Both the position numbers and the translations under genes were made by a program. The notes under the pieces were generated by a model, which was given only the letters and a program-made list of their open reading frames with translations, was not told the DNA's origin and searched no databases. Shown piece by piece: positions 7,259-15,455 of a stretch of 53,000 nt of DNA (position 1 is the first letter of the stretch; each line of letters opens with the position of its first letter). The DNA comes from JAHEEL01 sp034660035 (GTDB lineage: Bacteria; Actinomycetota; Acidimicrobiia; Spongiisociales; UBA5794): the NCBI GenBank assembly GCA_034660035.1, contig JAYEIJ010000011.1, positions 1 to 53,000 on the forward strand, read 5' to 3'.

Positions 7259-9217
7259 ATGAAGAACATGGTCGAGCAACGAGCCACCGACGCCCTCCGC
7301 ATCCTGTCCATCGACGCGATCCAGCGGGCGAACTCCGGGCATCCCGGGATGCCGATGGGAATGGCCGACATCGCCTCGGTGCTCTGGTCCCGCTTTCTCG
7401 TTGTGGATCCGGACGATCCCACGTGGAGCGATCGAGACCGGTTCGTGCTGTCGAACGGGCACGGTTCGATGCTGCTCTACTCCCTGCTCCACCTCTCCGG
7501 CTTCCCCTTGACCATGGACGATCTCAAGGCGTTCCGGCAATTCGGTTCGGTGACGGCCGGGCATCCGGAATACGATCCCGAACTCGGTATCGAGATGACC
7601 ACCGGCCCGCTCGGACAGGGTTTCGCCACAGGGGTCGGGATGGCGATCGGAGAGGCGCACCTACGAGGGGTTCTCGGTGCCGATCTGGTCGATCACAGGA
7701 TCTACGGATTCGTCTCCGACGGCGACCTCATGGAGGGCGTATCGGCTGAGGCCGCTTCGCTGGCCGGGCATCTCGGACTTGGCAAGATCACCTACCTCTA
7801 TGACGACAACCACATAACGATCGACGGCACGACGGATCTGGCGTTCACGGAGGACGTGGCCGCGCGATTCGATTCGTACGGATGGCACACGATCGCCGTC
7901 GACGGACACGATCGGGACGCGATCGCCGACGCCATAGCAGCGGCCAACGAGGATGGGCGGCCATCACTCGTGCTCTGTCGCACCCACATCGGTTTCGGAT
8001 CACCCAACAAGCAGGACACGTCGGCCTCTCACGGATCACCGCTTGGAGATGACGAGATCGCACTGACCCGGGCCGCCTACGGCTGGGACCTCCCACCGTT
8101 CGAGATGTCCGACGACGTATACGGGTTCTATCACGGCGCGATGGAACGCGGCAGGCGATCCCGGGCAGCGTGGATGGAACGTCGCGATACCGCCGTCGCC
8201 GCCGATGCGAGCGTGGCGAAGATCCTGGCTTCGTATTTCGACGCACCGGCTCTTCATCTCGGCATCCCACACCACGAGGCGGGTTCGTCGGTTGCGACGA
8301 GGACGCTCTCCGGTGAGGTGCTCCAGGAAGCCGCCGGGTCGCTCCCGGGACTCATTGGAGGTTCCGCCGATCTGACCCCCTCGAACAACAGCCGGATCGA
8401 GACGTCCGGCGACTTCACATCATCGGATCGGACCGGTCGAAACGTTCGATTCGGGATCCGCGAACACGCCATGGGATCGATCGTCAATGGGATCACGCTC
8501 CACGGTGGGCTTCGGGGATACGGTGCAACGTTCCTCACGTTCTCGGACTACATGCGCCCTGCCGTCCGTCTCGGCGCCCTGATGGGCACCCCCTCTATCT
8601 GGGTATGGACACACGATTCGGTGTTCCTCGGCGAAGACGGACCGACACATCAGCCGGTCGAGCACCTCGCCGCTCTCCGATCGATCCCGGGCCTTCGTGT
8701 GATCCGTCCGGCCGACCCCACCGAGGTCACCGTCGCGTGGGAGATGGCGATCGGTCACGTTTCCGGCCCGACGGCACTCATCCTCACCCGCCAGGGTCTG
8801 CCCGTTCCTCGAGAGCCCATCGACCGGGACCTGGTTGCCAGGGGTGGCTACGTCCGCCGGCAAGGGAGCGACGCCGTGCTGATCGCCACCGGGTCGGAAG
8901 TGCCGCTTGCGGAACAAGCAGCAGAACTCATCGGCGATAGTGGACACTCGATCAGGGTCGTCTCGATGCCGAGCGTCGAGGTCTTCCTCTCCCAGGACAC
9001 TGAGTACCGGGCCGCGGTCCTGGGTGACGATCTCCCGATCGCGACGATCGAGGCAGGCGTGACATTCGGATGGGAACGCTTCTCCGGGCCGACCGGGCTC
9101 CGCATCGGGATCGACCACTTCGGTGCGTCCGCGGCGGCGTCGGTCATCGCCGAGGAGTGGGGCTTCACGCCCCAGGCCGTGTCGGACCGTCTTGCCGCCT
9201 GGCTCGGCGAATCCTGA
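7259..9217 (+). CDS. tkt: Transketolase
   Basis: A 652-residue thiamine diphosphate enzyme of the non-oxidative pentose phosphate pathway. Seen in order: the N-terminal HPGMPMGMA, SNGHGSMLLY, the GPLGQGFA segment, the ThDP/metal motif starting at GDGDLMEG-like SDGDLMEGV and ending near DDNHI, the pyrimidine-binding half with REHAMGSI, and THDSVFLGEDGPTHQPVEH. Length is normal. The ATG at 7259 is preferred over upstream in-frame codons because it has AGGAGG 5 nt before it and begins right at the family's usual N-terminus. The stop is 2 bp before the adenosyltransferase start. Confidence 0.95.
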   Translation: MKNMVEQRATDALRILSIDAIQRANSGHPGMPMGMADIASVLWSRFLVVDPDDPTWSDRDRFVLSNGHGSMLLYSLLHLSGFPLTMDDLKAFRQFGSVTAGHPEYDPELGIEMTTGPLGQGFATGVGMAIGEAHLRGVLGADLVDHRIYGFVSDGDLMEGVSAEAASLAGHLGLGKITYLYDDNHITIDGTTDLAFTEDVAARFDSYGWHTIAVDGHDRDAIADAIAAANEDGRPSLVLCRTHIGFGSPNKQDTSASHGSPLGDDEIALTRAAYGWDLPPFEMSDDVYGFYHGAMERGRRSRAAWMERRDTAVAADASVAKILASYFDAPALHLGIPHHEAGSSVATRTLSGEVLQEAAGSLPGLIGGSADLTPSNNSRIETSGDFTSSDRTGRNVRFGIREHAMGSIVNGITLHGGLRGYGATFLTFSDYMRPAVRLGALMGTPSIWVWTHDSVFLGEDGPTHQPVEHLAALRSIPGLRVIRPADPTEVTVAWEMAIGHVSGPTALILTRQGLPVPREPIDRDLVARGGYVRRQGSDAVLIATGSEVPLAEQAAELIGDSGHSIRVVSMPSVEVFLSQDTEYRAAVLGDDLPIATIEAGVTFGWERFSGPTGLRIGIDHFGASAAASVIAEEWGFTPQAVSDRLAAWLGES

Positions 9218-9219
9218 AG

Positions 9220-9762
9220 ATGCGGATCTACACCCGACGCGGCGATGACGGGACGACGGGGCTGTTCCATGGAGGCCGGGTTGGGAAGGACTCCAGCGGT
9301 CCCGAGGCGTACGGGACGGTGGATGAGGCCGTCTCGGCTCTCGGCATCGTCAGGGCTCAGGCCGAGTCCGAACTCGCAGAAGCCGTGCTCGACGTGCAGC
9401 GGGATCTCTTCGTGGTAGCGGCGGAACTTGCCACCGATCCCGGCCGCCGGGACCTGCTCGAAGCGGGTGTCAGCCGGGTTGATCCCTCCATGATCGACCG
9501 CCTCGAGAACCGGATCGACCGAATCGAGTCCGAGGTGGGGATGCCGACTGAGTTCATTGTTCCCGGCGGCGAACCGATCGCGGCGACGATCGACGTCGCC
9601 CGCACCATCGTGCGAAGAGCCGAACGCAGGGCCGTGACCCATCTCGCCGAAGAGTCGGACTCGCTCGTCGTGCCCTACCTCAACCGTCTTGCCGACTATC
9701 TGTACATGCTCGCTCGCGCCGTAGAGCGCGAGTGGACCCCGACACGAGGAGAAACCACATGA
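9220..9762 (+). CDS. Cob(I)alamin adenosyltransferase, PduO type
   Basis: A 180-residue enzyme that makes adenosylcobalamin from cob(I)alamin and ATP. The N-terminal ATP-binding TRRGDDGTTGLF is diagnostic; the conserved GTVDEAVSALG follows, and the C-terminal helix holds RRAERR and YLNRLADYLYMLAR. Length is typical. It starts 2 bp after the transketolase stop and overlaps the next gene by ATGA, so the three are one operon. Its product is the cofactor of methylmalonyl-CoA mutase, whose large subunit is encoded at 18074-19630. Confidence 0.93.
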   Translation: MRIYTRRGDDGTTGLFHGGRVGKDSSGPEAYGTVDEAVSALGIVRAQAESELAEAVLDVQRDLFVVAAELATDPGRRDLLEAGVSRVDPSMIDRLENRIDRIESEVGMPTEFIVPGGEPIAATIDVARTIVRRAERRAVTHLAEESDSLVVPYLNRLADYLYMLARAVEREWTPTRGETT

Positions 9763-11213
9763 CCGAGATCGTTCCGAGCGGTGCCCTATCCGCCTCAACA
9801 GCAGATCTGTTGATCGTTCCAGTGTTCGCGGACCTGACCTGGGGCCCCGGCGCCGAGTCGACGGCCGATCAGTTGGGACCCTGGCTGGCCGACTACCTGG
9901 AGACACGCGAATTCACCGGAGCCGCCGGCCAACTCGTTGTTGTTCCCGGAGGTGCTCTCTCCTTCGGATCTGTGGCATTCGTCGGTCTCGGCGACGAAGT
10001 CGATGCGGAATCGCTTCGTCGAGCGGCCGGTACCGTCGGCCGGATGTCGGCCCCGTACCCGTCGACGGCAACGACCCTGCACCTGGTCGACGTCGAGGGA
10101 GCGATCGGGGCCGTGGCACTCGGCTATCTCCTCGGGGCCTACCGATTCGACGCGTATCGAAGTGAGCCGAAACCACGTTCCAACGAGCGTCTCGAGCTCC
10201 TCGAGGCAGGAGAGGGCGCAGGGGCGGAGATTCGGGATGCGGCGGCGATCGCCCGCGGCGTCGCCCTCGCTCGCGACCTGATCAACCAGCCGGCCGTAGA
10301 CAAGTCACCCGAGGTTCTCGCCGGCCGAGCACGATCGCTCAGCGACAGCATCTCCGTCGAGATCGTAGATGAAGTTGAAGCAGCGGAGCGGGGGTACGGG
10401 GGGCTGCTCGCCGTCGGCGCCGGAGCCACGAATCCACCGCGGATGGTCATCATGAGCTACGGGCCTGCCGATGCCGGCGCGTTCGTTGCGTTCGTCGGCA
10501 AGGGGATCGTGTTCGACTCCGGGGGTCTCTCGCTGAAGACGGCGAAGGGTATGGAGGACATGAAGACCGACATGGCAGGAGCGGCCGCCGTCTACGGAGC
10601 CATGCAGGCGATCGCGGAACTCGAGCTTCCGGTCCGCGTGCTCGGAGTGACGCCCCTATCCGAGAACATGACGGGCGGGTCGGCGCAGCGCCCCGGTGAC
10701 GTGTTCACCGCGTACAACGGGAAGACGGTCGAAGTTCTCAACACCGACGCCGAGGGGCGCCTTGTGCTCGCCGACGGGCTGGGAATCGCTGCCGAGGCCG
10801 GACCCGACATGATCGTCGACATCGCCACCCTGACCGGGGCAGCGAAGGTCGCTCTCGGACCGACGGTGGGGGCGATCTTCGGCAACGATGACGGTGCCAT
10901 CGCTGCGGTGGAGGCCGCAGCCAGGTTCGCCGGCGAGTCGATGTGGACGATGCCGTTCGAACGCTCATACCGATCTCTGCTCGATTCGCCGATCGCTGAT
11001 CTGAAGAACATCGGTGACCAGTGGGGAGGAGCGATCACAGCAGCCCTCTTCCTCTCCGAGTTCGTGGATGATCGACCCTGGGTTCATCTCGACATCGCCG
11101 GCCCCGGCCGTGCCGACAAGACCGAGCACTACCTCCTGAAGGGTGCAACCGGGTTCACGGTCCGGACCCTGGTGGAACTAGCGAGGAAGATGGCGGGTGC
11201 AGTAGAGCAGTAG
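9759..11213 (+). CDS. pepA: Leucyl aminopeptidase (M17)
   Basis: A 484-residue two-metal aminopeptidase. The catalytic C-terminal domain shows GKGIVFDSGGLSLK, the metal-binding MEDMKTDMAGAA, and the signature NTDAEGRLVLAD. The N-terminal domain (about 1-170) is the usual macro-like regulatory domain of M17 enzymes. The ATG at 9759 overlaps the previous stop and has GAGGAG upstream. The last residues AVEQ and the TAG stop lie inside a tandem 8-bp repeat (GCAGTAGA x3, 11199-11222), so the repeat has shaped the C-terminus. Confidence 0.94.
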   Translation: MTEIVPSGALSASTADLLIVPVFADLTWGPGAESTADQLGPWLADYLETREFTGAAGQLVVVPGGALSFGSVAFVGLGDEVDAESLRRAAGTVGRMSAPYPSTATTLHLVDVEGAIGAVALGYLLGAYRFDAYRSEPKPRSNERLELLEAGEGAGAEIRDAAAIARGVALARDLINQPAVDKSPEVLAGRARSLSDSISVEIVDEVEAAERGYGGLLAVGAGATNPPRMVIMSYGPADAGAFVAFVGKGIVFDSGGLSLKTAKGMEDMKTDMAGAAAVYGAMQAIAELELPVRVLGVTPLSENMTGGSAQRPGDVFTAYNGKTVEVLNTDAEGRLVLADGLGIAAEAGPDMIVDIATLTGAAKVALGPTVGAIFGNDDGAIAAVEAAARFAGESMWTMPFERSYRSLLDSPIADLKNIGDQWGGAITAALFLSEFVDDRPWVHLDIAGPGRADKTEHYLLKGATGFTVRTLVELARKMAGAVEQ

Positions 11214-11282
11214 AGCAGTAGAGCAGGCAGAGTCTTCACTGACTACTGACTACTGACTACTGACTACTGACTACTGACTACG
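11199..11282. repeat. Octamer then heptad repeats between convergent pepA and the moeB-like gene
   Basis: Three GCAGTAGA octamers (11199-11222) overlap the end of pepA. After a short spacer, six GACTACT heptads (11241-11282, the last GACTACG) run into the end of the minus-strand rhodanese-MoeB gene. The stop codons of both convergent genes lie within repeat units. Confidence 0.9.
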
Positions 11283-12322
11283 TGCTCGATCGGGCAGGTC
11301 ATCGATCGCTTGATCTTCAACGAGTTGAAACGGGCCGAACGGGCATCGTAGGTGATGAGGCGATCGATCAGGCGGTCCGGTGAACCGATCACGTGCTTGA
11401 GGGCCTCGACGGCCATCAGCGACCCGATCACGCCCGTCACCGCTCCGAGGACACCGACGTCGCTGCACGTGGTTTCGCTCTCCGGCAGATCCGGGAACAG
11501 GCATCGGTAGCACGGACCGACGCGAGGATCGAAGCCCGCCACGAGACCCTCCCACCGGATCGCGGCGCCGTGGATGAAGGGGATCCCTGCTCCGGCGGCG
11601 GCATCATTGACGGCGAGGCGACCGGCATAGTTGTCGGATGCATCGATCACCAGGTCATACCCGTCGACCAGGTTCCTTGCGTTCCTTTCGTCGAGCCAGG
11701 TCGCGATCGGGACGACGGTCACATCGGAGTTGAGAGAGCGTGCGCTCGCCATCGCCGCGTCGGTCTTTCGCATGCCGACGGCGGCCTCACCGAAGAGCAC
11801 CTGGCGCTGCAGGTTCGTCGAGTCCACGCGATCTCCGTCGACGATGGCGATGGTGCCGATTCCCGCTGCGGCGAGGTACTGGATCACCGGAGAACCGAGT
11901 CCGCCTGCACCGACAACCATCACGCGGGCGGCCCGGATCCTGCGTTGGCCGGCCGGTCCGAGATCGGCGAGTCGAAGATGCCGGTCGTATCGATTCGGTG
12001 GATCGTCGCCCGCGGTGACGATGGGTCGCTGTTCGGATCGCCAGCGGCGAAAGCCCCCGAGGAGTGACACGATGCCGGTGTAGCCGCGCTCTGAGAGAGA
12101 CCTTGCGGCAACACGCGAGGCCTCCCCGATGCCGCAGTAGAGGAGGATCGGGGAGTCGGGGGAGGGGGCCAGTTCCGCGATCCGGTCCAGATCCATGCGA
12201 TCGACCCGGATCGAGCCGACGAGTTCGTGGCTGGGACGATCGCCTTCGCGAAGGTCGATGATGGCGACGAACGAGTCGAGGACGACGTCGTCGGGTGCGA
12301 TCTCGGTGGCCTTGGACTGCAT
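11264..12322 (-). CDS. Rhodanese-MoeB/ThiF protein with the rhodanese domain at the N-terminus
   Basis: A 352-residue E1-like sulfurtransferase. Residues 15-105 form a rhodanese domain with catalytic Cys in LLYCGIGEAS and the closing GGFRRW. From about residue 110 it is ThiF/MoeB: NRYDRHL, ATP-binding GAGGLGS, the Arg-containing NLQRQVLF, DASDN, one CYRC zinc pair, and catalytic Cys in TTCSDVGVLG. Family knowledge: these adenylate the C-terminus of a ubiquitin-like sulfur carrier (MoaD, ThiS or CysO type) and pass sulfur to it. In MoeZ and MOCS3 the rhodanese domain is C-terminal, so the order is reversed here. The second zinc pair is not CXXC but CPIEH. The C-terminal VVSSQ and stop come from GACTACT repeats. 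The start at 12322 is chosen for the TAGCCT box 7 nt before it. Confidence 0.88.
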   Translation of the reverse strand: MQSKATEIAPDDVVLDSFVAIIDLREGDRPSHELVGSIRVDRMDLDRIAELAPSPDSPILLYCGIGEASRVAARSLSERGYTGIVSLLGGFRRWRSEQRPIVTAGDDPPNRYDRHLRLADLGPAGQRRIRAARVMVVGAGGLGSPVIQYLAAAGIGTIAIVDGDRVDSTNLQRQVLFGEAAVGMRKTDAAMASARSLNSDVTVVPIATWLDERNARNLVDGYDLVIDASDNYAGRLAVNDAAAGAGIPFIHGAAIRWEGLVAGFDPRVGPCYRCLFPDLPESETTCSDVGVLGAVTGVIGSLMAVEALKHVIGSPDRLIDRLITYDARSARFNSLKIKRSMTCPIEHVVSSQ

Positions 12323-12329
12323 GGCCGTG

Positions 12330-12335
12330 AGGCTA
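12330..12335 (-). promoter_or_regulatory. -10 box TAGCCT for the rhodanese-MoeB gene
   Basis: On the minus strand TAGCCT ends 7 nt before the ATG at 12322 and contains the TAG stop of the sirtuin gene. It suggests a separate leaderless transcript for the rhodanese-MoeB gene, besides read-through from the sirtuin. Confidence 0.5.
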
Positions 12336-13085
12336 CTCGGAGCCGGTGAGGCGGTCGACGAGCGTGGGCACGATCTCGCCGGCAGTGCCGTCGACGAGAA
12401 CGGCTGCACGGAAGTCGTGATCGGTCTTGCCGCGGTTGATGATCACCATCGGGTGGCCGCGGTCGACCACGTCGAGCGGAACGAACGCTGCCGGGTAGAC
12501 GGAGAGGGATGAGCCGATGACGAGTACGGCATCGGCTTGCTCCGCCATGTCCCACGCCCGCCTTGTAGCGTCCATCGGCAGGTCTTCGCCGAAGTAGACG
12601 ATCGTGGTCTTCAGGATCCCATTGCATCGGTGGCACGGAGGATCCTCTTCGCCGGATTCCCATCGCTGCTCGATCTCATCGAACTCGGGTTCGTCACCGC
12701 AGGAGATGCAGTGGATCCGATTCGCGGATCCGTGCAGTTCGACGAGCGCTTCGGGTGCGAGGCCGGAAGCGATATGAAGACCATCGACGTTCTGCGTCAC
12801 GCATCCGACCAGGTGGCCGGATTCCCACAGTCGGGTTACGGCGTGGTGTGCATAGTTCGGGGAGGCGTCGAGGTACGGGGAACGGAATCGCTTCCCCCAC
12901 GACTCCCTTCGAAATCCCGGATCAGTGATGTAGCGATCGTATGTGTAGTCGGCCGGATCGAATCGCTTCCAGATCCCCTGGGGCCCGCGAAAATCCGGAA
13001 TGCCTGACTCGGTCGATATGCCGGCGCCGGTGAATACGAGAATCCGTTTCCGTCCTGAGAGAACCTCTACGGCCCGTTCGATCAT
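12333..13085 (-). CDS. Sir2-family NAD-dependent protein deacylase (sirtuin)
   Basis: A 250-residue sirtuin that removes acyl groups from Lys using NAD+. Motifs in order: GAGISTESGIPDFRG (NAD binding), TQNVDGLH, catalytic His in ELHGS, two zinc pairs CISC and CHRC, and GSSLSVYPA. I chose the ATG at 13085 because it puts the GAGIS motif about 20 residues in, as is normal; the frame is open much further upstream but that stretch encodes the end of another gene on a different frame. It starts 11 bp after the stop of the unknown gene at 13097-13573 and is probably co-transcribed with it. Confidence 0.93.
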   Translation of the reverse strand: MIERAVEVLSGRKRILVFTGAGISTESGIPDFRGPQGIWKRFDPADYTYDRYITDPGFRRESWGKRFRSPYLDASPNYAHHAVTRLWESGHLVGCVTQNVDGLHIASGLAPEALVELHGSANRIHCISCGDEPEFDEIEQRWESGEEDPPCHRCNGILKTTIVYFGEDLPMDATRRAWDMAEQADAVLVIGSSLSVYPAAFVPLDVVDRGHPMVIINRGKTDHDFRAAVLVDGTAGEIVPTLVDRLTGSE

Positions 13086-13096
13086 GGGTCCAGTGT

Positions 13097-13573
13097 TCAA
13101 CCTCGGCGAGCGATTGGCAAGTCGACCACTGCTCGACGGTGCTCCCGGCGCAGCGAAGGCGTCATCAGGCGGACATACCGGCTGGGGAGCGGGGGAATCA
13201 ACACCCCGGTGAGGAGTTGCCCGCGACTCCATGAGACGAGACCCTCTCTCGAGAGGAGAGAGGTATTCGTTGGAAGGGGGAGGGAGCGGCCGCGTTGTGC
13301 GGCGACGGCAAGACGCATCAGGTCTGCGACCGCTCCCGGACCGATCGCTGCTGTCCAGAACTTGCGGACGTAGGGGTGATGAGACGGAAATCCCCACGAC
13401 GTCCCTTCCCACACGGCCGGGTGTATCTCAACGCGTGGAACAACCGTTGGGCGGACGCAGTCGGAGGGTTGACCGGCGACGCCCGGAGGTGGCGCGAGGT
13501 TCCTGGAACCGGTGGGAGGACGGGCACTGTTTCGAGGAACATCTCCGGACGTCGCCGTGACTGAAAGGGTCAT
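13097..13573 (-). CDS. Unknown 158-residue protein ahead of the sirtuin
   Basis: I cannot name this protein. The first 45 residues are Pro/Ser/Arg-rich and look disordered. From about residue 50 there is a denser segment with HPAVWEG, WGFPSHHPYVRKFW and AAIGPGAVADLMRLAVA, a mix of aromatic, Pro and helical residues that looks like a real fold; I have a vague memory of similar actinobacterial sequences but cannot confirm a family. Support for the gene: a plausible promoter (TTGACG, 18 bp, TATCTA) whose start point falls on the ATG, and only 11 bp to the sirtuin. Its longest competing plus-strand frame is low-complexity and unlikely. It could be misframed at its N-terminus. Confidence 0.55.
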   Translation of the reverse strand: MTLSVTATSGDVPRNSARPPTGSRNLAPPPGVAGQPSDCVRPTVVPRVEIHPAVWEGTSWGFPSHHPYVRKFWTAAIGPGAVADLMRLAVAAQRGRSLPLPTNTSLLSREGLVSWSRGQLLTGVLIPPLPSRYVRLMTPSLRREHRRAVVDLPIARRG

Positions 13574-13579
13574 AGCTAA

Positions 13580-13609
13580 TAGATATCAAATAACATCAGG
13601 TAACGTCAA
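13580..13609 (-). promoter_or_regulatory. Promoter with -35 TTGACG and -10 TATCTA
   Basis: On the minus strand TTGACG (13604-13609) is followed after 18 bp by TATCTA (13580-13585), then 6 nt to the ATG at 13573. The stretch is clearly AT-rich against the surroundings. It should drive the unknown gene, the sirtuin and possibly the rhodanese-MoeB gene as a leaderless transcript. Confidence 0.6.
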
Positions 13610-13640
13610 GAGGTACGAACAAGGTCGCGAAACGTTCGCG

Positions 13641-15407
13641 TCAGCCGTCGACGGCGGAGCCGGTCTGGACTTCCCACAACGAGCGGTAGATCCCCGGGTG
13701 GTCGATCAGTTCGTCGTGCGTTCCCGATTCCACGATGGTCCCGGCGCCGACCACGTAGATCCGGTCCGCGTGACGGATGGTCGAGAGGCGATGCGCGATC
13801 ACGACGACCGTCCGGTCATGCGCGACCCTAGCCAGCGATCGTTGAATGGAGGCTTCCGTCTCGTTGTCGACTGCCGACGTTGCCTCATCCAGGAGGAGGA
13901 TCGGGGACCCGGTGACAAGCGCCCGTGCGATCGAGAGGCGCTGCCGTTGACCGCCCGACAACTTCTGTCCCCGCTCTCCGACGATCGTGTCGTACCCGTG
14001 GGGGAGGGCTCCGATGAAGTCATGAGCTTCTGCCGTTCGGGCGGCGTCGCGGATCTCGAGGGGCGTCGCTTCGGGCCTCCCGTATGCGATGTTCTCTGCA
14101 ACCGTTCCGTGGAACAGGAACACATCCTGGGAAACGAGGGCCATGGCCCGGCGAACGTCGAACCGGCGAAGGGTTCGAAGATCGACGCCATCGAGCGTGA
14201 CCGAACCGGTACTGGGGTCGTAGAACCGGAGCAACAGCTTGATGAGCGTGGTCTTGCCCGAACCGGTCGGGCCGACGAACGCGGTTGTGCGACCGGCAGG
14301 GATATCGATCGTGACATCGTTGAGCACCGGGTAGCCGACGTCGTACGAGAACACCACCGAGGACAGTGCAAGCGATCCGTTGACCACTGCCAGGTCGCTG
14401 GGGCCGTCGACGAGGCGGGGCTCGGTGTCGAGCACCCCGAAGATCCGCTTCGAAGACGCCATCGCACGCTGGTACAGATCGAATGTCTGTCCCAGACGTG
14501 TGAGCGGCCAGAGGAGGCGCTGGGTGAGGAACACCATCACCGAGTACAACCCCACGCTCAGAGCGCCGTCGAGGACGAGGAAGCCACCCCAGACCAGGGT
14601 CGCGGTGAACCCGACGAGAATCGCCACCCTGATGAGCGGCGAGAACGCGGACGAAAGCCTGATAGCTGAGGCGTTGGCCACGCGGTATCGGTCGCTCTCA
14701 AGGGTGATCCGCTCTACCTCGCGGCGTTCAGCGGTGAACGCTTTGATCGTCGCGATGCCTCCCAGATTGTTGGCAAGCTGCGAGTTGATCGCTGCTGCCT
14801 GTTCCCTCACGACTTCGTACCGGGGTTCGATCCGGCGCTGGAACCGGAACGAGCCCCAGATGATGACCGGAATCGGCAGGAACGCGAGCCACGCAACCGT
14901 TGGGGCGATGATGAAGAACGCCGTTCCGATCAGGACGACCGTGGTGAACATCTGGATGACCTCGTTGGCGCCGATGTCGAGGAACCGCTCGAGTTGGTTC
15001 ACGTCGTCGTTGAGCACTGCCATGAGGTCACCGGACCGACGATCTTCAAAGAAGCCAAGCTCGAGGTCTTGCATGTGCGCATACGAGTCGACCCGCAGGT
15101 CGTGCTGCATCGTCTGTGCGAGGTTGCGCCACGCCACGCCGAGGAGGTACTCGAAGAGCGATTCGAGGGCCCACACCACAAACGTGATGCCGGCGAGCAC
15201 GACCAACTGCGTGCGCGGATCCGCGATCCCCAGCGAAGCCAGGAACGAGTCCTCACGGCGCACGACGACATCGACGGCCATTCCGATGAGGAACGGTGGG
15301 GCGATGTCCATCGCCTTGTTGAGGAACGACCACAGCGTGGCGGTCAGGATCCGACCGCGATACGGCCGCGCGTAGTTCCAGAGTCTGCTCAGAGGCGTTT
15401 CACTCAT
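13641..15407 (-). CDS. ABC transporter, fused permease and ATPase (exporter type)
   Basis: A 588-residue half-transporter that should work as a dimer. Residues 1-320 hold six membrane segments of the exporter type with the intracellular-loop segment GFFEDRRSGDLM. The ATPase domain (about 340-580) has Walker A GPTGSGKTT, the Q-loop VSQDVFLF, signature LSGGQRQRLSIARAL, Walker B ILLLDEATSAVD and the H-loop IAHRLST. Substrate is not predictable: lipids, drugs and peptides are all carried by this family. Transcribed from a TAGCCT box 8 nt before the ATG, just after the PBP gene. Confidence 0.93.
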   Translation of the reverse strand: MSETPLSRLWNYARPYRGRILTATLWSFLNKAMDIAPPFLIGMAVDVVVRREDSFLASLGIADPRTQLVVLAGITFVVWALESLFEYLLGVAWRNLAQTMQHDLRVDSYAHMQDLELGFFEDRRSGDLMAVLNDDVNQLERFLDIGANEVIQMFTTVVLIGTAFFIIAPTVAWLAFLPIPVIIWGSFRFQRRIEPRYEVVREQAAAINSQLANNLGGIATIKAFTAERREVERITLESDRYRVANASAIRLSSAFSPLIRVAILVGFTATLVWGGFLVLDGALSVGLYSVMVFLTQRLLWPLTRLGQTFDLYQRAMASSKRIFGVLDTEPRLVDGPSDLAVVNGSLALSSVVFSYDVGYPVLNDVTIDIPAGRTTAFVGPTGSGKTTLIKLLLRFYDPSTGSVTLDGVDLRTLRRFDVRRAMALVSQDVFLFHGTVAENIAYGRPEATPLEIRDAARTAEAHDFIGALPHGYDTIVGERGQKLSGGQRQRLSIARALVTGSPILLLDEATSAVDNETEASIQRSLARVAHDRTVVVIAHRLSTIRHADRIYVVGAGTIVESGTHDELIDHPGIYRSLWEVQTGSAVDG

Positions 15408-15415
15408 GTCCAGCG

Positions 15416-15421
15416 AGGCTA
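15416..15421 (-). promoter_or_regulatory. -10 box TAGCCT for the ABC exporter
   Basis: Minus-strand TAGCCT ends 8 nt before the ATG at 15407. Same hexamer as upstream of the rhodanese-MoeB gene and of the membrane protein at 32671. Confidence 0.5.
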
Positions 15422-15437
15422 CCCGGCCGGACGAATC

Positions 15438-15455
15438 TAGGACTGCGAAGTCCTA
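15438..15455 (-). terminator. Hairpin over the PBP stop codon
   Basis: A perfect 7-bp inverted repeat, TAGGACT and AGTCCTA, with a 4-nt loop. On the minus strand it begins with the TAG stop of the PBP gene. No T-run follows, so it may be a weak terminator or an mRNA 3' end stabiliser. Confidence 0.4.

Noticed and set aside
13512..14669. 385-codon plus-strand frame opposite the ABC exporter
   Set aside because: It mirrors the exporter's ATPase domain and has no recognisable protein features.
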